Shown in pieces: positions 1-6,836 of a DNA stretch of 7,334 bases (within the stretch, counting starts at the first letter, position 1; every line of letters starts with the position of its first letter). Origin of the DNA: Candidatus Marinamargulisbacteria bacterium SCGC AAA071-K20 (GTDB lineage Bacteria > Margulisbacteria > Marinamargulisbacteria > GCA-2716485 > AAA071-K20); contig QFBU01000061.1 in assembly GCA_003265975.1 (NCBI GenBank), forward strand, positions 1-7,334. Direction: 5' to 3'. The notes below the pieces were generated by a model. That model had not been told where the DNA came from, made no database searches, and saw only the letters and a program-made list of their open reading frames with translations. A program made the translations under genes and the position numbers.

Positions 1-1
1 A

Positions 2-280
2 ATGAGAAAATTTGAAGAAAATGAAATTAAATCTAAACTAGAAAGTATGAATGGTTGGGAAGTAATTAATAATCATCATCTAAATAAACGTTTTGAATTT
101 AAAAATTTCATTTGCGCATTAGACTTTGTAAATAAAGCGGGCGAAGAAGCAGAGATCCAAGGCCATCATCCCGACATCAAATTAGGATGGGGCTATGCTG
201 AAGTGAGTATATATACACATACTGAGAATGGAGTGACTCAAAAAGATTTTGATTTAGCGGAGAAAATTAATGGAATTTAA
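2..280 (+). CDS. Pterin-4-alpha-carbinolamine dehydratase (4a-hydroxytetrahydrobiopterin dehydratase)
   Basis: This 92-residue protein matches the PCD/DCoH family. Members dehydrate 4a-hydroxytetrahydropterin, the by-product of aromatic amino acid hydroxylases, so that the pterin cofactor can be recycled in the cytoplasm. The family signature is visible: a His-His-Pro motif at residues 55-57 (GHHPD), followed by the strand GWGYAEVSIYTHT with a third His at 73, and the closing helix TQKDFDLAEKIN. These His residues correspond to the active-site triad of characterised PCDs. The length is typical of short bacterial members, and the N-terminus (acidic helix, then NGW) looks complete. The window starts one base before the ATG, so its ribosome site and upstream partner cannot be seen. 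No phenylalanine hydroxylase (phhA) lies nearby, so the pterin substrate is unclear. It may instead serve molybdopterin or another pterin pathway, as proposed for orphan PCDs. Confidence 0.93.
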   Translation: MRKFEENEIKSKLESMNGWEVINNHHLNKRFEFKNFICALDFVNKAGEEAEIQGHHPDIKLGWGYAEVSIYTHTENGVTQKDFDLAEKINGI

Positions 281-565
281 TACCTAGGGTATAAAGTTTT
301 AGCGTGTACCTCAATAATAGAGTCCCCTCAAACGCCTACCGAAATGGGCAGCGACTTTGATGATAAACCGTGCTTAGAATAGCCGACGTTAGAACAGCCG
401 GCCTGGGCTGGTTTTACTCAATCAAATTCTTAAAAAAACCATATTCATGTAGACTTTAAAAGTTATTTTCCAACCGCGGGAGAAAGACAAGCGAGTTACA
501 AAGAAGTAAAGAATTAGCCGATAACATAGAGGTATCGCGTGTTAACCTAGAAGCCTCTTTTTAAG
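281..565. other. Intergenic stretch without a recognisable gene
   Basis: These 285 bases separate the dehydratase from the FMN reductase, which is read toward it. I see no confident gene. There is a GC-richer hairpin with a short T run (395-415). There is also a run of 34 open codons on the plus strand (460-564) with no start codon or ribosome site. The dehydratase frame also stays open after its stop codon until a TAG near 385. The stretch may be decayed coding sequence. Confidence 0.5.
395..415 (+). terminator. Weak candidate intrinsic terminator after the dehydratase
   Basis: CAGCC (395-399) can pair with GGCTG (406-410) across a six-base loop. The 3' arm is followed by G and only four T residues. 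The stem is short and the gene ends 115 bases upstream, so this is a weak candidate. No better one is visible before the convergent FMN reductase gene. Confidence 0.3.
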
Positions 566-1066
566 TTACGAGGTAATTAACTGAGACACGACAGCGTCTA
601 GTGAGTCTTGGCTAAGTGCTTTTGAAAAATTGGTATGAATTTGACGTCCAATAACATTAACCCCTAAGTAAGCTAATTGAGTTCGCATGGACACTAAAAC
701 GTTTATTCCACCGCCACCACTATGAGTAGCGATGACTGCTGGCTTACCGTTAAAGCAGTCGCGCCAGTCTTCAGAACTTCGACTGACCCACGCCAAAAAG
801 TTAGTTAAAACTGGAGGGATTCCGCCATTATATTCAGGCGCGATTACTACGAATCCGTTTGTTTTTTTTAAAAGAGCCGCTTCGTCTAAAATTGATTGTG
901 GAACACCATGCTCTTTGTCAGTTTTTGGAGTGTATAAGGGCATATCGGTGTCTACTAAATTAAGGAGTCTAACAGGCACATTTGCAGCGGTTAACGCTGA
1001 CTCAAAGGCATGTGCAAGTTCAAGGTTTTTGTTCTTACTTGCTATAATAATTGTAATGTTTTTCAT
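566..1066 (-). CDS. NAD(P)H-dependent FMN reductase family flavoprotein
   Basis: A 166-residue cytoplasmic protein of the flavodoxin-like NADPH-dependent FMN reductase family. Members use NAD(P)H to reduce FMN or, bound to FMN, reduce quinones, azo dyes or chromate. The family hallmark PEYNGGIPPVLTNFLAWVSR spans residues 77-96 (PEYNG contacts the flavin). A Gly-rich loop, SGGGGINVL, lies at 116-124. The N-terminal strand KNITIIIAS is the first beta strand of the fold. The frame is open further upstream, to 1192, but that part has no family similarity and overlaps the divergent kinase gene, so the ATG at 1064-1066 is chosen. No Shine-Dalgarno sequence precedes it. It is divergent from the stress kinase, with about 40 bases between the starts, so they may share a control region. 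The exact substrate cannot be told from sequence. Confidence 0.88.
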   Translation of the reverse strand: MKNITIIIASKNKNLELAHAFESALTAANVPVRLLNLVDTDMPLYTPKTDKEHGVPQSILDEAALLKKTNGFVVIAPEYNGGIPPVLTNFLAWVSRSSEDWRDCFNGKPAVIATHSGGGGINVLVSMRTQLAYLGVNVIGRQIHTNFSKALSQDSLDAVVSQLITS

Positions 1067-1106
1067 AAATATTAGCGTACAACAAAACAAAATAACTGAC
1101 CAGAAT

Positions 1107-2066
1107 ATGATATCCTTGAACCACATGAGTATTTGGGACCATTTAGACGAACTTACATTATTTGACCACGTAGAGTCTGCAACCGGGCTCAAGCTCGCTA
1201 ATTTATGCCTGCAGCGAAAAAGTTATATTAATAGAGTTTACGAGCTAGAAGTTAAAGACACAAAAGAAAGGATTATTGTTAAATTCTATCGCCCTGGAAG
1301 ATGGTCTAAAGACATGATTCAGTCTGAACATGACGTGCTTAGTCACTTGGCAGCATTAGACATTCCGGTAATCTGTCCCATTCCATTTAACAATGTAACG
1401 CTGTTTACCAAGAATGATATCCATTTTACATGCTTTCCTAAATGCGGTGGACGAACAGTGGACGAATTTACAGATGCCCAGTGGGAGCAAGTAGGTCGAA
1501 TTATTGGACGCCTGCATTTAAGTTTAGAAAAATTTACGCCTTTCAAAAGAGATATTTGGACGCCAAAAAATATAACAACAACACATCTAGACACGCTACT
1601 AAAACAGCAAATAATTCCCTTCCATCTAGAAGACCAAGTAAAACAAGCCATCACGGGGTTTATAAATACTCAAAACGATCTGATAGAAAACACAACACTA
1701 TTTCCTCTTCATGGTGACTGCCACAGAGGTAATTTAATTTACCGCCCCGAAGAAGGTCTAAAGCTAATAGACTTCGACGACATGGTAATAGGCCCAGCCA
1801 TCCAAGACATTTTTATGTTACTTCCAAATCACTGGCAAGACTGCGAATACGAATTAGAACTCATCCAAAAAGGATACGAGACCTTTCGTCCGTTTCCAAA
1901 AAAAGAAGTAAAAATTATAAGAACCCTACAGCTTATGAGGCAGATCCATTTTTCGGCTTGGTGTTCAATTCAACAAAAAGAACCTCATTTTCAAACCTAT
2001 TTTTCTTACTTAAAAGACGACAAACATTGGTATGAATTGACTAGACAGTTGAAAGTTACCCAGTAA
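1107..2066 (+). CDS. srkA: SrkA/RdoA (YihE)-type stress response serine/threonine kinase
   Basis: A roughly 319-residue cytoplasmic kinase of the aminoglycoside-phosphotransferase-like fold, resembling E. coli SrkA (YihE). E. coli SrkA phosphorylates proteins and protects cells against oxidative and other stress-induced death. Shared segments, numbered from the Met at 1125, are YINRVYELE (34-42), VKFYRPGRW with the ATP-binding Lys (52-60), the catalytic loop HGDCHRGN (196-203, Asp198 and Asn203), the metal-binding IDFDD (215-219) and PAIQDIFMLL. The E. coli protein is 328 residues, so this one is full length. The start is uncertain: ATG at 1107 or 1125 both fit the family N-terminus and neither has a clear ribosome site. 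The frame stays open back to 732, but that part is antisense to the FMN reductase and is not believed coding. The gene is convergent with the VKOR-DsbA gene, with 11 bases between the ends. Confidence 0.9.
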   Translation: MISLNHMSIWDHLDELTLFDHVESATGLKLANLCLQRKSYINRVYELEVKDTKERIIVKFYRPGRWSKDMIQSEHDVLSHLAALDIPVICPIPFNNVTLFTKNDIHFTCFPKCGGRTVDEFTDAQWEQVGRIIGRLHLSLEKFTPFKRDIWTPKNITTTHLDTLLKQQIIPFHLEDQVKQAITGFINTQNDLIENTTLFPLHGDCHRGNLIYRPEEGLKLIDFDDMVIGPAIQDIFMLLPNHWQDCEYELELIQKGYETFRPFPKKEVKIIRTLQLMRQIHFSAWCSIQQKEPHFQTYFSYLKDDKHWYELTRQLKVTQ

Positions 2067-2067
2067 G

Positions 2068-2098
2068 AAAAGATCGTTTAATCAGAAATATTAAGATC
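2068..2098 (-). terminator. Weak candidate terminator at the end of the VKOR-DsbA gene
   Basis: Read on the minus strand, GATC and TTAA(T) segments at 2090-2098 pair with ATTAA and GATC at 2072-2083, with a two-base bulge. The 3' arm is followed by TTTTCTT (2071-2065). The stem is AT-rich and includes the gene's stop codon. It is the only terminator-like structure in the narrow convergent gap. Confidence 0.3.
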
Positions 2099-3556
2099 AT
2101 TCAAAAGCGTATTTAAAACAGGTTCATCAGGAAACCCCAACATATACTCCCCATTAAAAAACAAACTAGGGGTACCAGTGAGCGACAAACGTTTTGTTTC
2201 TTCAATATCTGCGTCCAAAATATCAGCAGCGTTTTCAGACTCTAAACAGCTCTTAAATCTAGCCTCATCAGCGCCTAAAGCGGCAGCGATCTCTATTAAA
2301 TCTAAAGTTTTAGAGGGTTTTAAATCTTCAAATAACTTTTGAGAATAATTAATAAAAATGTCTTGGTCTTGAGCGCAAATTGCCGAAATAGCTTTTAGAT
2401 GAGACCCTTTGTGGCTAGAAATAGGCATGTTCCTAAATTGAACGCTTACGTCATTAGAATATTGTTTTTGTAGAGCAAGTGTTTTTTCGAAAGCCTTTTT
2501 ACAATGAATACATTCATAGTCATAAAACAGGGTGATTACTAACTTAGTTTTTTCAGGACCAATAAAACTTTCAAGGAGGGGGTTAGGTTTAATTGTTAAA
2601 TAAAAGTCTTTAGGGAGATGATTTTCGAAGTGGTGGTCCTTTTTCATTTGAGAGACAAACGAAAGAATCACTTGCCTAGTATGCGCATAAGTTAATGTAT
2701 ATTTAATATCAGCTTCTAGTTCCTTCAGAGATTTTCCAGGGAACTTATACTTATTTTTTTCGTAAAACGTTTTTATGTCTCTGTCAGAAATTGAAGTCAT
2801 TTCTTTTTGAATGATTTGTTTAGACAATTGACCAATGCTAAGCCCGCGTTCTTGAGCCTCAACTGTGAGTAGTTTTTTTTCGAGTATGGCTAATCGTTTC
2901 TTATAAATATCAATTTTCTTTTTAGAAAACGACAGGTCTAGTTCTTTATCTATTTCTCTAAGCGTAATAGGGTTGCCGTCGATGACAGCCGCAACACGAG
3001 AGTACGACGACCCTGAAGACGTATTTCCCTTATAATAATGAGTTCCAAAAAACACAGAAAATACAACGAGGCTAATAAAAGCAACCGACACGCCTTCTTG
3101 TTTCCCATTTTCAAAAGATAATAAAGGAGCAGAAGACTTTCTAATTTGAAATAATGAAACAAGAAAAACCCCCAAACTAAGGCCCGCAGAAATCAAACAA
3201 AAAGGGCACCACTGACCAATAATAAATGCCTGAAGAAAAACAAAATACACAGAAACTAACACACCAATACTAGACAAATTAAAGACCCAATTCATAAGGT
3301 GAGGACGAGGGAAAAATCGTTGTCTTAAGGACAATGTAAACAAACTAAAGTAATAAACTAAGCCAAAAATAGAAAGAGGAATACCAAGAACATGCGAAAA
3401 ACTGCTACTCATAACAGCATCACAACCACCACCGGTACAAATATCGCTAGCTCCAAAATGAAGAAACACAAGCGCCCCACAGTCAAAAATACCTGCAAGT
3501 GTAAGACCTATTAAAAACATTAATGTATATTTTATGTTCATAACTCTATTAATCAT
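2078..3556 (-). CDS. Three-domain disulfide-bond enzyme: VKOR, SurA-N-like linker, DsbA-like thioredoxin domain
   Basis: A 492-residue inner-membrane protein that probably makes disulfide bonds in the periplasm. Residues 7-140 form a bacterial VKOR (vitamin K epoxide reductase homologue) four-helix core, with the loop cysteine pair C40/C45 (CTGGGC) and the active-site CPFC at 117-120. VKOR passes electrons to quinone and replaces DsbB. A fifth membrane segment (154-172) leads out of the core. Residues 187-310 resemble the N-terminal part of SurA/PpiC-type chaperones (VAAVIDGNPITLREID, later SDRDIKTFYEKNKYKF) but have no parvulin catalytic domain. Residues 328-490 are a DsbA/Thioredoxin_4 domain with active site CIHC (349-352), the cis-Pro loop TGTPSLFF (460-467) and an extra cysteine pair, C394/C437. 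The oxidase and its re-oxidant are therefore one chain. Start codons at 3556 and 3541 are both possible, and neither has a good ribosome site. It is divergent from the DUF3015 gene. Confidence 0.9.
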   Translation of the reverse strand: MINRVMNIKYTLMFLIGLTLAGIFDCGALVFLHFGASDICTGGGCDAVMSSSFSHVLGIPLSIFGLVYYFSLFTLSLRQRFFPRPHLMNWVFNLSSIGVLVSVYFVFLQAFIIGQWCPFCLISAGLSLGVFLVSLFQIRKSSAPLLSFENGKQEGVSVAFISLVVFSVFFGTHYYKGNTSSGSSYSRVAAVIDGNPITLREIDKELDLSFSKKKIDIYKKRLAILEKKLLTVEAQERGLSIGQLSKQIIQKEMTSISDRDIKTFYEKNKYKFPGKSLKELEADIKYTLTYAHTRQVILSFVSQMKKDHHFENHLPKDFYLTIKPNPLLESFIGPEKTKLVITLFYDYECIHCKKAFEKTLALQKQYSNDVSVQFRNMPISSHKGSHLKAISAICAQDQDIFINYSQKLFEDLKPSKTLDLIEIAAALGADEARFKSCLESENAADILDADIEETKRLSLTGTPSLFFNGEYMLGFPDEPVLNTLLNDLNISD

Positions 3557-3580
3557 ATCGTACTAAAGAACTATTGATAA

Positions 3581-3609
3581 TTGATTTACTGGCATTTAGT
3601 AACTATAAA
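3581..3609 (+). promoter_or_regulatory. Predicted sigma-70-type promoter for the DUF3015 gene
   Basis: TTGATT (3581-3586) and TATAAA (3604-3609) are separated by 17 bases, close to the housekeeping consensus. Transcription would start near 3616, giving a leader of about 25 bases that contains the Shine-Dalgarno site. It lies in the 84-base gap shared with the divergent VKOR-DsbA gene, so the two genes could be co-regulated here. Confidence 0.6.
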
Positions 3610-3624
3610 TAATCATTATATACC

Positions 3625-3632
3625 AAAGGAGA
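3625..3632 (+). promoter_or_regulatory. Strong ribosome binding site of the DUF3015 gene
   Basis: AAAGGAGA lies eight bases before the ATG at 3641. It is one of the two strongest Shine-Dalgarno sites in the window and fixes this start codon. With the good promoter it suggests high expression. Confidence 0.75.
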
Positions 3633-3640
3633 ATTAAATT

Positions 3641-4135
3641 ATGAAAAAGAAATTAAGTTTATTATTAGTAGGGGCATTGTTAATGCTTTCTGCTGGAACA
3701 GCAACGGCAAGAGTTAACATTTGGCAAGATTGTGGACTTGGAGCAATGGTATTTCCTGATAACGGAACAGCAGCCGCAATTGTAAACATTACTTGGGATT
3801 GGGGAACAACAGCAACATCTTCAAAAATATCTTCACCAGGAACTTGTTCAAGTGACAAAGCTCAATCAGCTATGTTCATCAACGAAACATTTGAAAGTAT
3901 TGTAGAAAACACAGCAACAGGTTCTGGAGATCACGTTACAGCTATGCTAGACATTCTAGGATGTGACTCTGCTTCTAGAGACAACATTATGACATCTGTA
4001 AGATCAGATTTCTCAAAAACTGTTCAAGGGTCTGACTACACTACAAACGCTAGAACTGACAACGCAGAAGCGTATTTCAACATTGTAACTTCAACAATCG
4101 GAAACGACTTTCAAGGACAATGCACAGCTATATAA
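3641..4135 (+). CDS. Secreted DUF3015 family protein
   Basis: A 164-residue exported protein of unknown function. Residues 1-23 are a classic Sec signal peptide (KKK, a hydrophobic core, then AGTATA), with likely cleavage between A23 and R24, leaving about 141 residues in the periplasm or outside. The mature N-terminus has the DUF3015 hallmark CGLGAMVF (31-38), then a Thr/Ser-rich stretch ending in SSPGTC (64-69). The four mature cysteines (31, 69, 108, 161) could form two disulfides, which fits the divergent VKOR-DsbA enzyme. It has no lipobox and no catalytic motif that I can see. It is followed by an intrinsic terminator and then by the DUF4105 gene on the same strand, suggesting a partnership that is inferred from position only. 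The promoter and ribosome site are both strong. Confidence 0.85.
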   Translation: MKKKLSLLLVGALLMLSAGTATARVNIWQDCGLGAMVFPDNGTAAAIVNITWDWGTTATSSKISSPGTCSSDKAQSAMFINETFESIVENTATGSGDHVTAMLDILGCDSASRDNIMTSVRSDFSKTVQGSDYTTNARTDNAEAYFNIVTSTIGNDFQGQCTAI

Positions 4136-4158
4136 TTTTAGCTTAAATTAATTAAAGG

Positions 4159-4192
4159 AAGGGCTCATCAATTTGGATGGGCCTTTTTTTTT
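4159..4192 (+). terminator. Intrinsic terminator after the DUF3015 gene
   Basis: GGCTCATC (4162-4169) pairs with GATGGGCC (4176-4183) through eight pairs including one G-T, with the loop AATTTG. AAG/TTT extends the base of the stem. A run of nine T residues (4184-4192) follows. This is the clearest terminator in the window. It ends only 20 bases before the next start codon, so it may act as a partial terminator that sets the ratio of the two genes. Confidence 0.85.
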
Positions 4193-4212
4193 CTTTAAAT
4201 AAGGACCCATAA

Positions 4213-6102
4213 ATGCGCCGCTTAGTTAGTTTACTTTTATTTGCACTACTCATTCCAATAGGCACAATAACTGCCACCCAAAACGTATCAACAATTGACG
4301 ACCTGATCGCTCAAGCCACAACTGCCCAACTAGACAAAGACCCCACCTGGTTAAAATTATTACATTACAGAAAAAAAGTGTTTTCAAGACAATTTTCAAG
4401 TGACATCGTATCTCCCGAATTCTTTTTGTCGCCAGAGGGCCATCTAAGCCCAAAAGCTGAGATGGACGCCACTTTAATGGCACTACTACTAAGCCCATCA
4501 GAAAATAATAATGAACATGCACAATGCACATATCCAGCAAGATATATGTGGTTAAGCTCACAATTAAAATTAGAGAATACGGATATTCCAAAAATAGACT
4601 GTCAAAACTTTAAACGGTGGTCTCTAAATGGAGAAGTAGACTCAATAAGTGTCTTATTTGCTAGCGGATACTTAAAAAACCCAGCTTCTTTTTACGGGCA
4701 TATCCTTTTGAAATTCAACAAAGAGGGAGAAAAACTCTCAGATGACTATTTAGACAGAACCCTAAATTATGGAGCCTTACTTCCTCCTAAAGAAAACGAA
4801 TTTAACTACATTATGAGAGGCTTATTTGGCGGGTATAAAGCGGCATTTACAGACCACTATTTTTACCGACATAATCATAGGTACACGCAAACTGAGTTAA
4901 GAGATGTCTGGGAATATAAACTCAATTTAAGTAAACAAAGTACGGACTTCTTAGTGGCTCATAGTTGGGAACTACTAGGCCAAAAATATGTGTATTATTT
5001 TATAGACGACAACTGCGCGACCAGAATGGCCGATCTTTTAGAATTAGTGACACCTGAATACATCTTCCCAAAACATACGCCATATTCCATGCCGTTTACA
5101 GTATTTGACCAATTAGTAGAGCAAAAAGTAGATGGAAAGCCATTGGTTACTAAAGTGAGGTATTTTCCTTCCAGACAGAATCAATTCTATAAATCTTACA
5201 GTACTCTTTCAAAACAAAATCAAGCTATTGTTAAGTGTTTAGCCGAAGACTTTAACTTAAAAACAAACAAAAAGTATCAATCATTAAAGTTAAAAAACAA
5301 ACAAATAGTATTAGACACGCTGTTTGACTATGTAGGATATCAGCAAGCAAGAAACGATGAGAAAAAATATAAAGTAATTAAACAACAGTTGTTAATAGAG
5401 CGTTTTGGAATGCCGCAGTCTGCACGACCGGTTCTAGACTATAGACCAAGTAAACCACATGAGGGCCAAAAAATTAGTCGATTACAATTAACTGCTTTAA
5501 AAAATTCTTCTCATGGCTATGAAGGTGAATTTAACTTTAGACCGGCTTATTATGACCTCTTAACTATGAACCAAGGGCGTCTACCAAATTCTAAGTTAAC
5601 AATGTTCGACATTCAGCTTGGGTTTGGCGACAAGTCGGTATGGTTAAATAAGTTTGATATCATCGCTGTAGAAACGTTAAATGCCAGTAAAACCCATTTA
5701 CCAGGAGACACACAAAGAGCGTGGAATGTGAGGTTTGGGTTTGAAGGCGAAGACTTGAAAAATAAAAGAAATACGGTGTTATCGCTTGATGGCGGAATAG
5801 GAAAAGCCGTCGCTCTTTCGAAAATAAATGTGTTTGTAATGCTTGATGGACGATTACAAATGGGTGGAGAAAAAGGCCACGTTGCCATAAACCCAAGAGT
5901 GGGATTTGTAAGTACCCCGTTTGAAAAATGGAGGTCAACGCTTTCAGTTGGATACAGACAATATCTAGATGGCACTCAGTCGGGAGAGCCAGTAATCGCA
6001 TTTAAAAATAGATTTGGAAACAGTAGGCGCTTTGATATTCAGGTCCATTATTTAGTTCATGTTGAGCAAGAACTTAAAGTTCTACACGCTTTTTACTGGT
6101 AA
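4213..6102 (+). CDS. DUF4105 (Lnb N-terminal type) envelope protein with beta-barrel-like C-terminus
   Basis: A 629-residue exported protein. Residues 1-22 are a signal peptide (MRR, Leu-rich core, TATA). Residues 100-305 match DUF4105, also called the Lnb N-terminal periplasmic domain: a CTYPARYMWL segment with C105 and C130, NPASFYGHILLKF (156-168) with His163, NYGALL, RGLFGGY (202-208), ELRDVWEYKLNL (228-239) and YYFIDDNCATRM (261-272) with Cys268. The His and Cys are the conserved catalytic-type residues. Lnb of Bacteroides, which has this domain, is a lipoprotein N-acyltransferase. From about residue 433 the sequence alternates polar and hydrophobic residues in short strands and ends in Phe-Tyr-Trp, as outer-membrane barrels do; the Bacteroides enzyme is instead anchored by helices. 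The ribosome site AAGGA (4201-4205) supports the start. The substrate and the acyltransferase activity are inferred. No promoter of its own is visible in the 20 bases after the terminator. Confidence 0.85.
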   Translation: MRRLVSLLLFALLIPIGTITATQNVSTIDDLIAQATTAQLDKDPTWLKLLHYRKKVFSRQFSSDIVSPEFFLSPEGHLSPKAEMDATLMALLLSPSENNNEHAQCTYPARYMWLSSQLKLENTDIPKIDCQNFKRWSLNGEVDSISVLFASGYLKNPASFYGHILLKFNKEGEKLSDDYLDRTLNYGALLPPKENEFNYIMRGLFGGYKAAFTDHYFYRHNHRYTQTELRDVWEYKLNLSKQSTDFLVAHSWELLGQKYVYYFIDDNCATRMADLLELVTPEYIFPKHTPYSMPFTVFDQLVEQKVDGKPLVTKVRYFPSRQNQFYKSYSTLSKQNQAIVKCLAEDFNLKTNKKYQSLKLKNKQIVLDTLFDYVGYQQARNDEKKYKVIKQQLLIERFGMPQSARPVLDYRPSKPHEGQKISRLQLTALKNSSHGYEGEFNFRPAYYDLLTMNQGRLPNSKLTMFDIQLGFGDKSVWLNKFDIIAVETLNASKTHLPGDTQRAWNVRFGFEGEDLKNKRNTVLSLDGGIGKAVALSKINVFVMLDGRLQMGGEKGHVAINPRVGFVSTPFEKWRSTLSVGYRQYLDGTQSGEPVIAFKNRFGNSRRFDIQVHYLVHVEQELKVLHAFYW

Positions 6103-6238
6103 GCAGCGCACTACTTAATTATCGAAGAGTAGGGACGCAACGTTTCAAATAAAACTTATTTCAGATTAGAAAACCTCAATTTAATGTTCTGATAAGAGAT
6201 GAATGGTGTTCCAATAGCAGTGGGACCAAGCCATGCTA

Positions 6239-6640
6239 TTAATGGAGGAATAGGCAAAAATCCAGACAAGGTAACAAGCGCCGCTGTTTACCAATATATC
6301 CAACGCTATCCCAAATAATTTCTGACAATAATAACTCGGACACACTAAAAACAAAGCCAAATGAGGCAAATACTATAGAGATCACTTTAAAATCTGGGCT
6401 AGGAAATGCATATTTATCAAACATACATATAATAAGTACCAGTACAGAAACACCTAACATCGCTCCAGATACAACTTTGTCGGTAGCGGTTAAAGCAAGT
6501 TTCCGTTTAACAATAGTCATACAGATTTTATAAAACCGTCCAAATAACCACTGAAAAGAGCAAAAGCTCCAAACGAGATATGTACACAGAGAAGCAAAAA
6601 ATACATAAACAAAGTATATAACAACCAAACCCAGTGGCAA
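6239..6640 (-). CDS. Possible small hydrophobic membrane protein, probably frameshifted (doubtful)
   Basis: A 133-residue frame that I do not recognise. It has three hydrophobic stretches, roughly residues 4-27, 58-74 and 85-107, with a basic loop (KRK) after the first, so it could be an inner-membrane protein. It begins with TTG, has no ribosome site, and is preceded by a stop codon seven codons upstream, so the true N-terminus may be missing. After the segment IIWDSVGYIGKQRR (about 6285) this frame ends in an unconvincing tail. A frame offset by one base continues to 6181 with a further hydrophobic segment (ACYLVWIFAYSSINSMAW), which would give a four-helix protein of about 150 residues. 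That pattern suggests a frameshift near 6275-6300, or chance. Long open frames of Phe/Leu/Val codons do arise by chance opposite A-rich DNA. Confidence 0.35.
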   Translation of the reverse strand: MPLGLVVIYFVYVFFASLCTYLVWSFCSFQWLFGRFYKICMTIVKRKLALTATDKVVSGAMLGVSVLVLIICMFDKYAFPSPDFKVISIVFASFGFVFSVSELLLSEIIWDSVGYIGKQRRLLPCLDFCLFLH

Positions 6641-6803
6641 AACGAAGCAAAAAAATCAAAAGGAGGTTAAGCCTGTTAATCAGGTTCTGTTATTAATATA
6701 AAAAACGGTAACAACGCTGAATCAATAGCCGTGCATTCTGAACAGCCTTAGCCTCAACATGTTTAAGGTTTTAATATGAGGGTAAATACAGTTCATAGAA
6801 ATA

Positions 6804-6817
6804 AGAGCTCAGGCTCT
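6804..6817 (+). promoter_or_regulatory. Small perfect hairpin just upstream of the histone-like gene's ribosome site
   Basis: AGAGC (6804-6808) pairs perfectly with GCTCT (6813-6817) across the four-base loop TCAG, 11 bases before the Shine-Dalgarno site. It has no T run, so it is not a terminator. It could protect or control the leader, but with five pairs it may also be chance. Confidence 0.3.
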
Positions 6818-6828
6818 AAACACAATTC

Positions 6829-6836
6829 TAAGGAGA
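6829..6836 (+). promoter_or_regulatory. Strong ribosome binding site deciding the histone-like start
   Basis: TAAGGAGA lies eight bases before the ATG at 6845. It marks this internal ATG, rather than the upstream in-frame ATG at 6776, as the main start of the histone-like protein. Confidence 0.7.

Noticed and set aside
281..385. Dehydratase frame stays open for about 34 codons after its TAA
   Set aside because: The dehydratase already has its full length and normal C-terminus. There is no start codon at the beginning of the extra stretch and no sign of stop read-through.
732..1106. Plus-strand extension of the kinase frame back to an ATG at 732
   Set aside because: It lies fully antisense to the FMN reductase, whose motifs are clear, and it has no similarity to SrkA. 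The kinase N-terminus aligns only from about 1107-1125.
1067..1192. Minus-strand N-terminal extension of the FMN reductase by 42 residues
   Set aside because: The family starts at the first beta strand (MKNITIII). The extension overlaps the kinase gene and has no ribosome site.
5613..6001. Two minus-strand open frames inside the DUF4105 gene
   Set aside because: Both are opposite a long, well-supported coding frame and have no domain-like sequence or ribosome sites.
6658..6666. Shine-Dalgarno-like AAAAGGAGG on the plus strand
   Set aside because: No ATG, GTG or TTG with an open frame follows at a usable distance, so it is treated as chance or a remnant.
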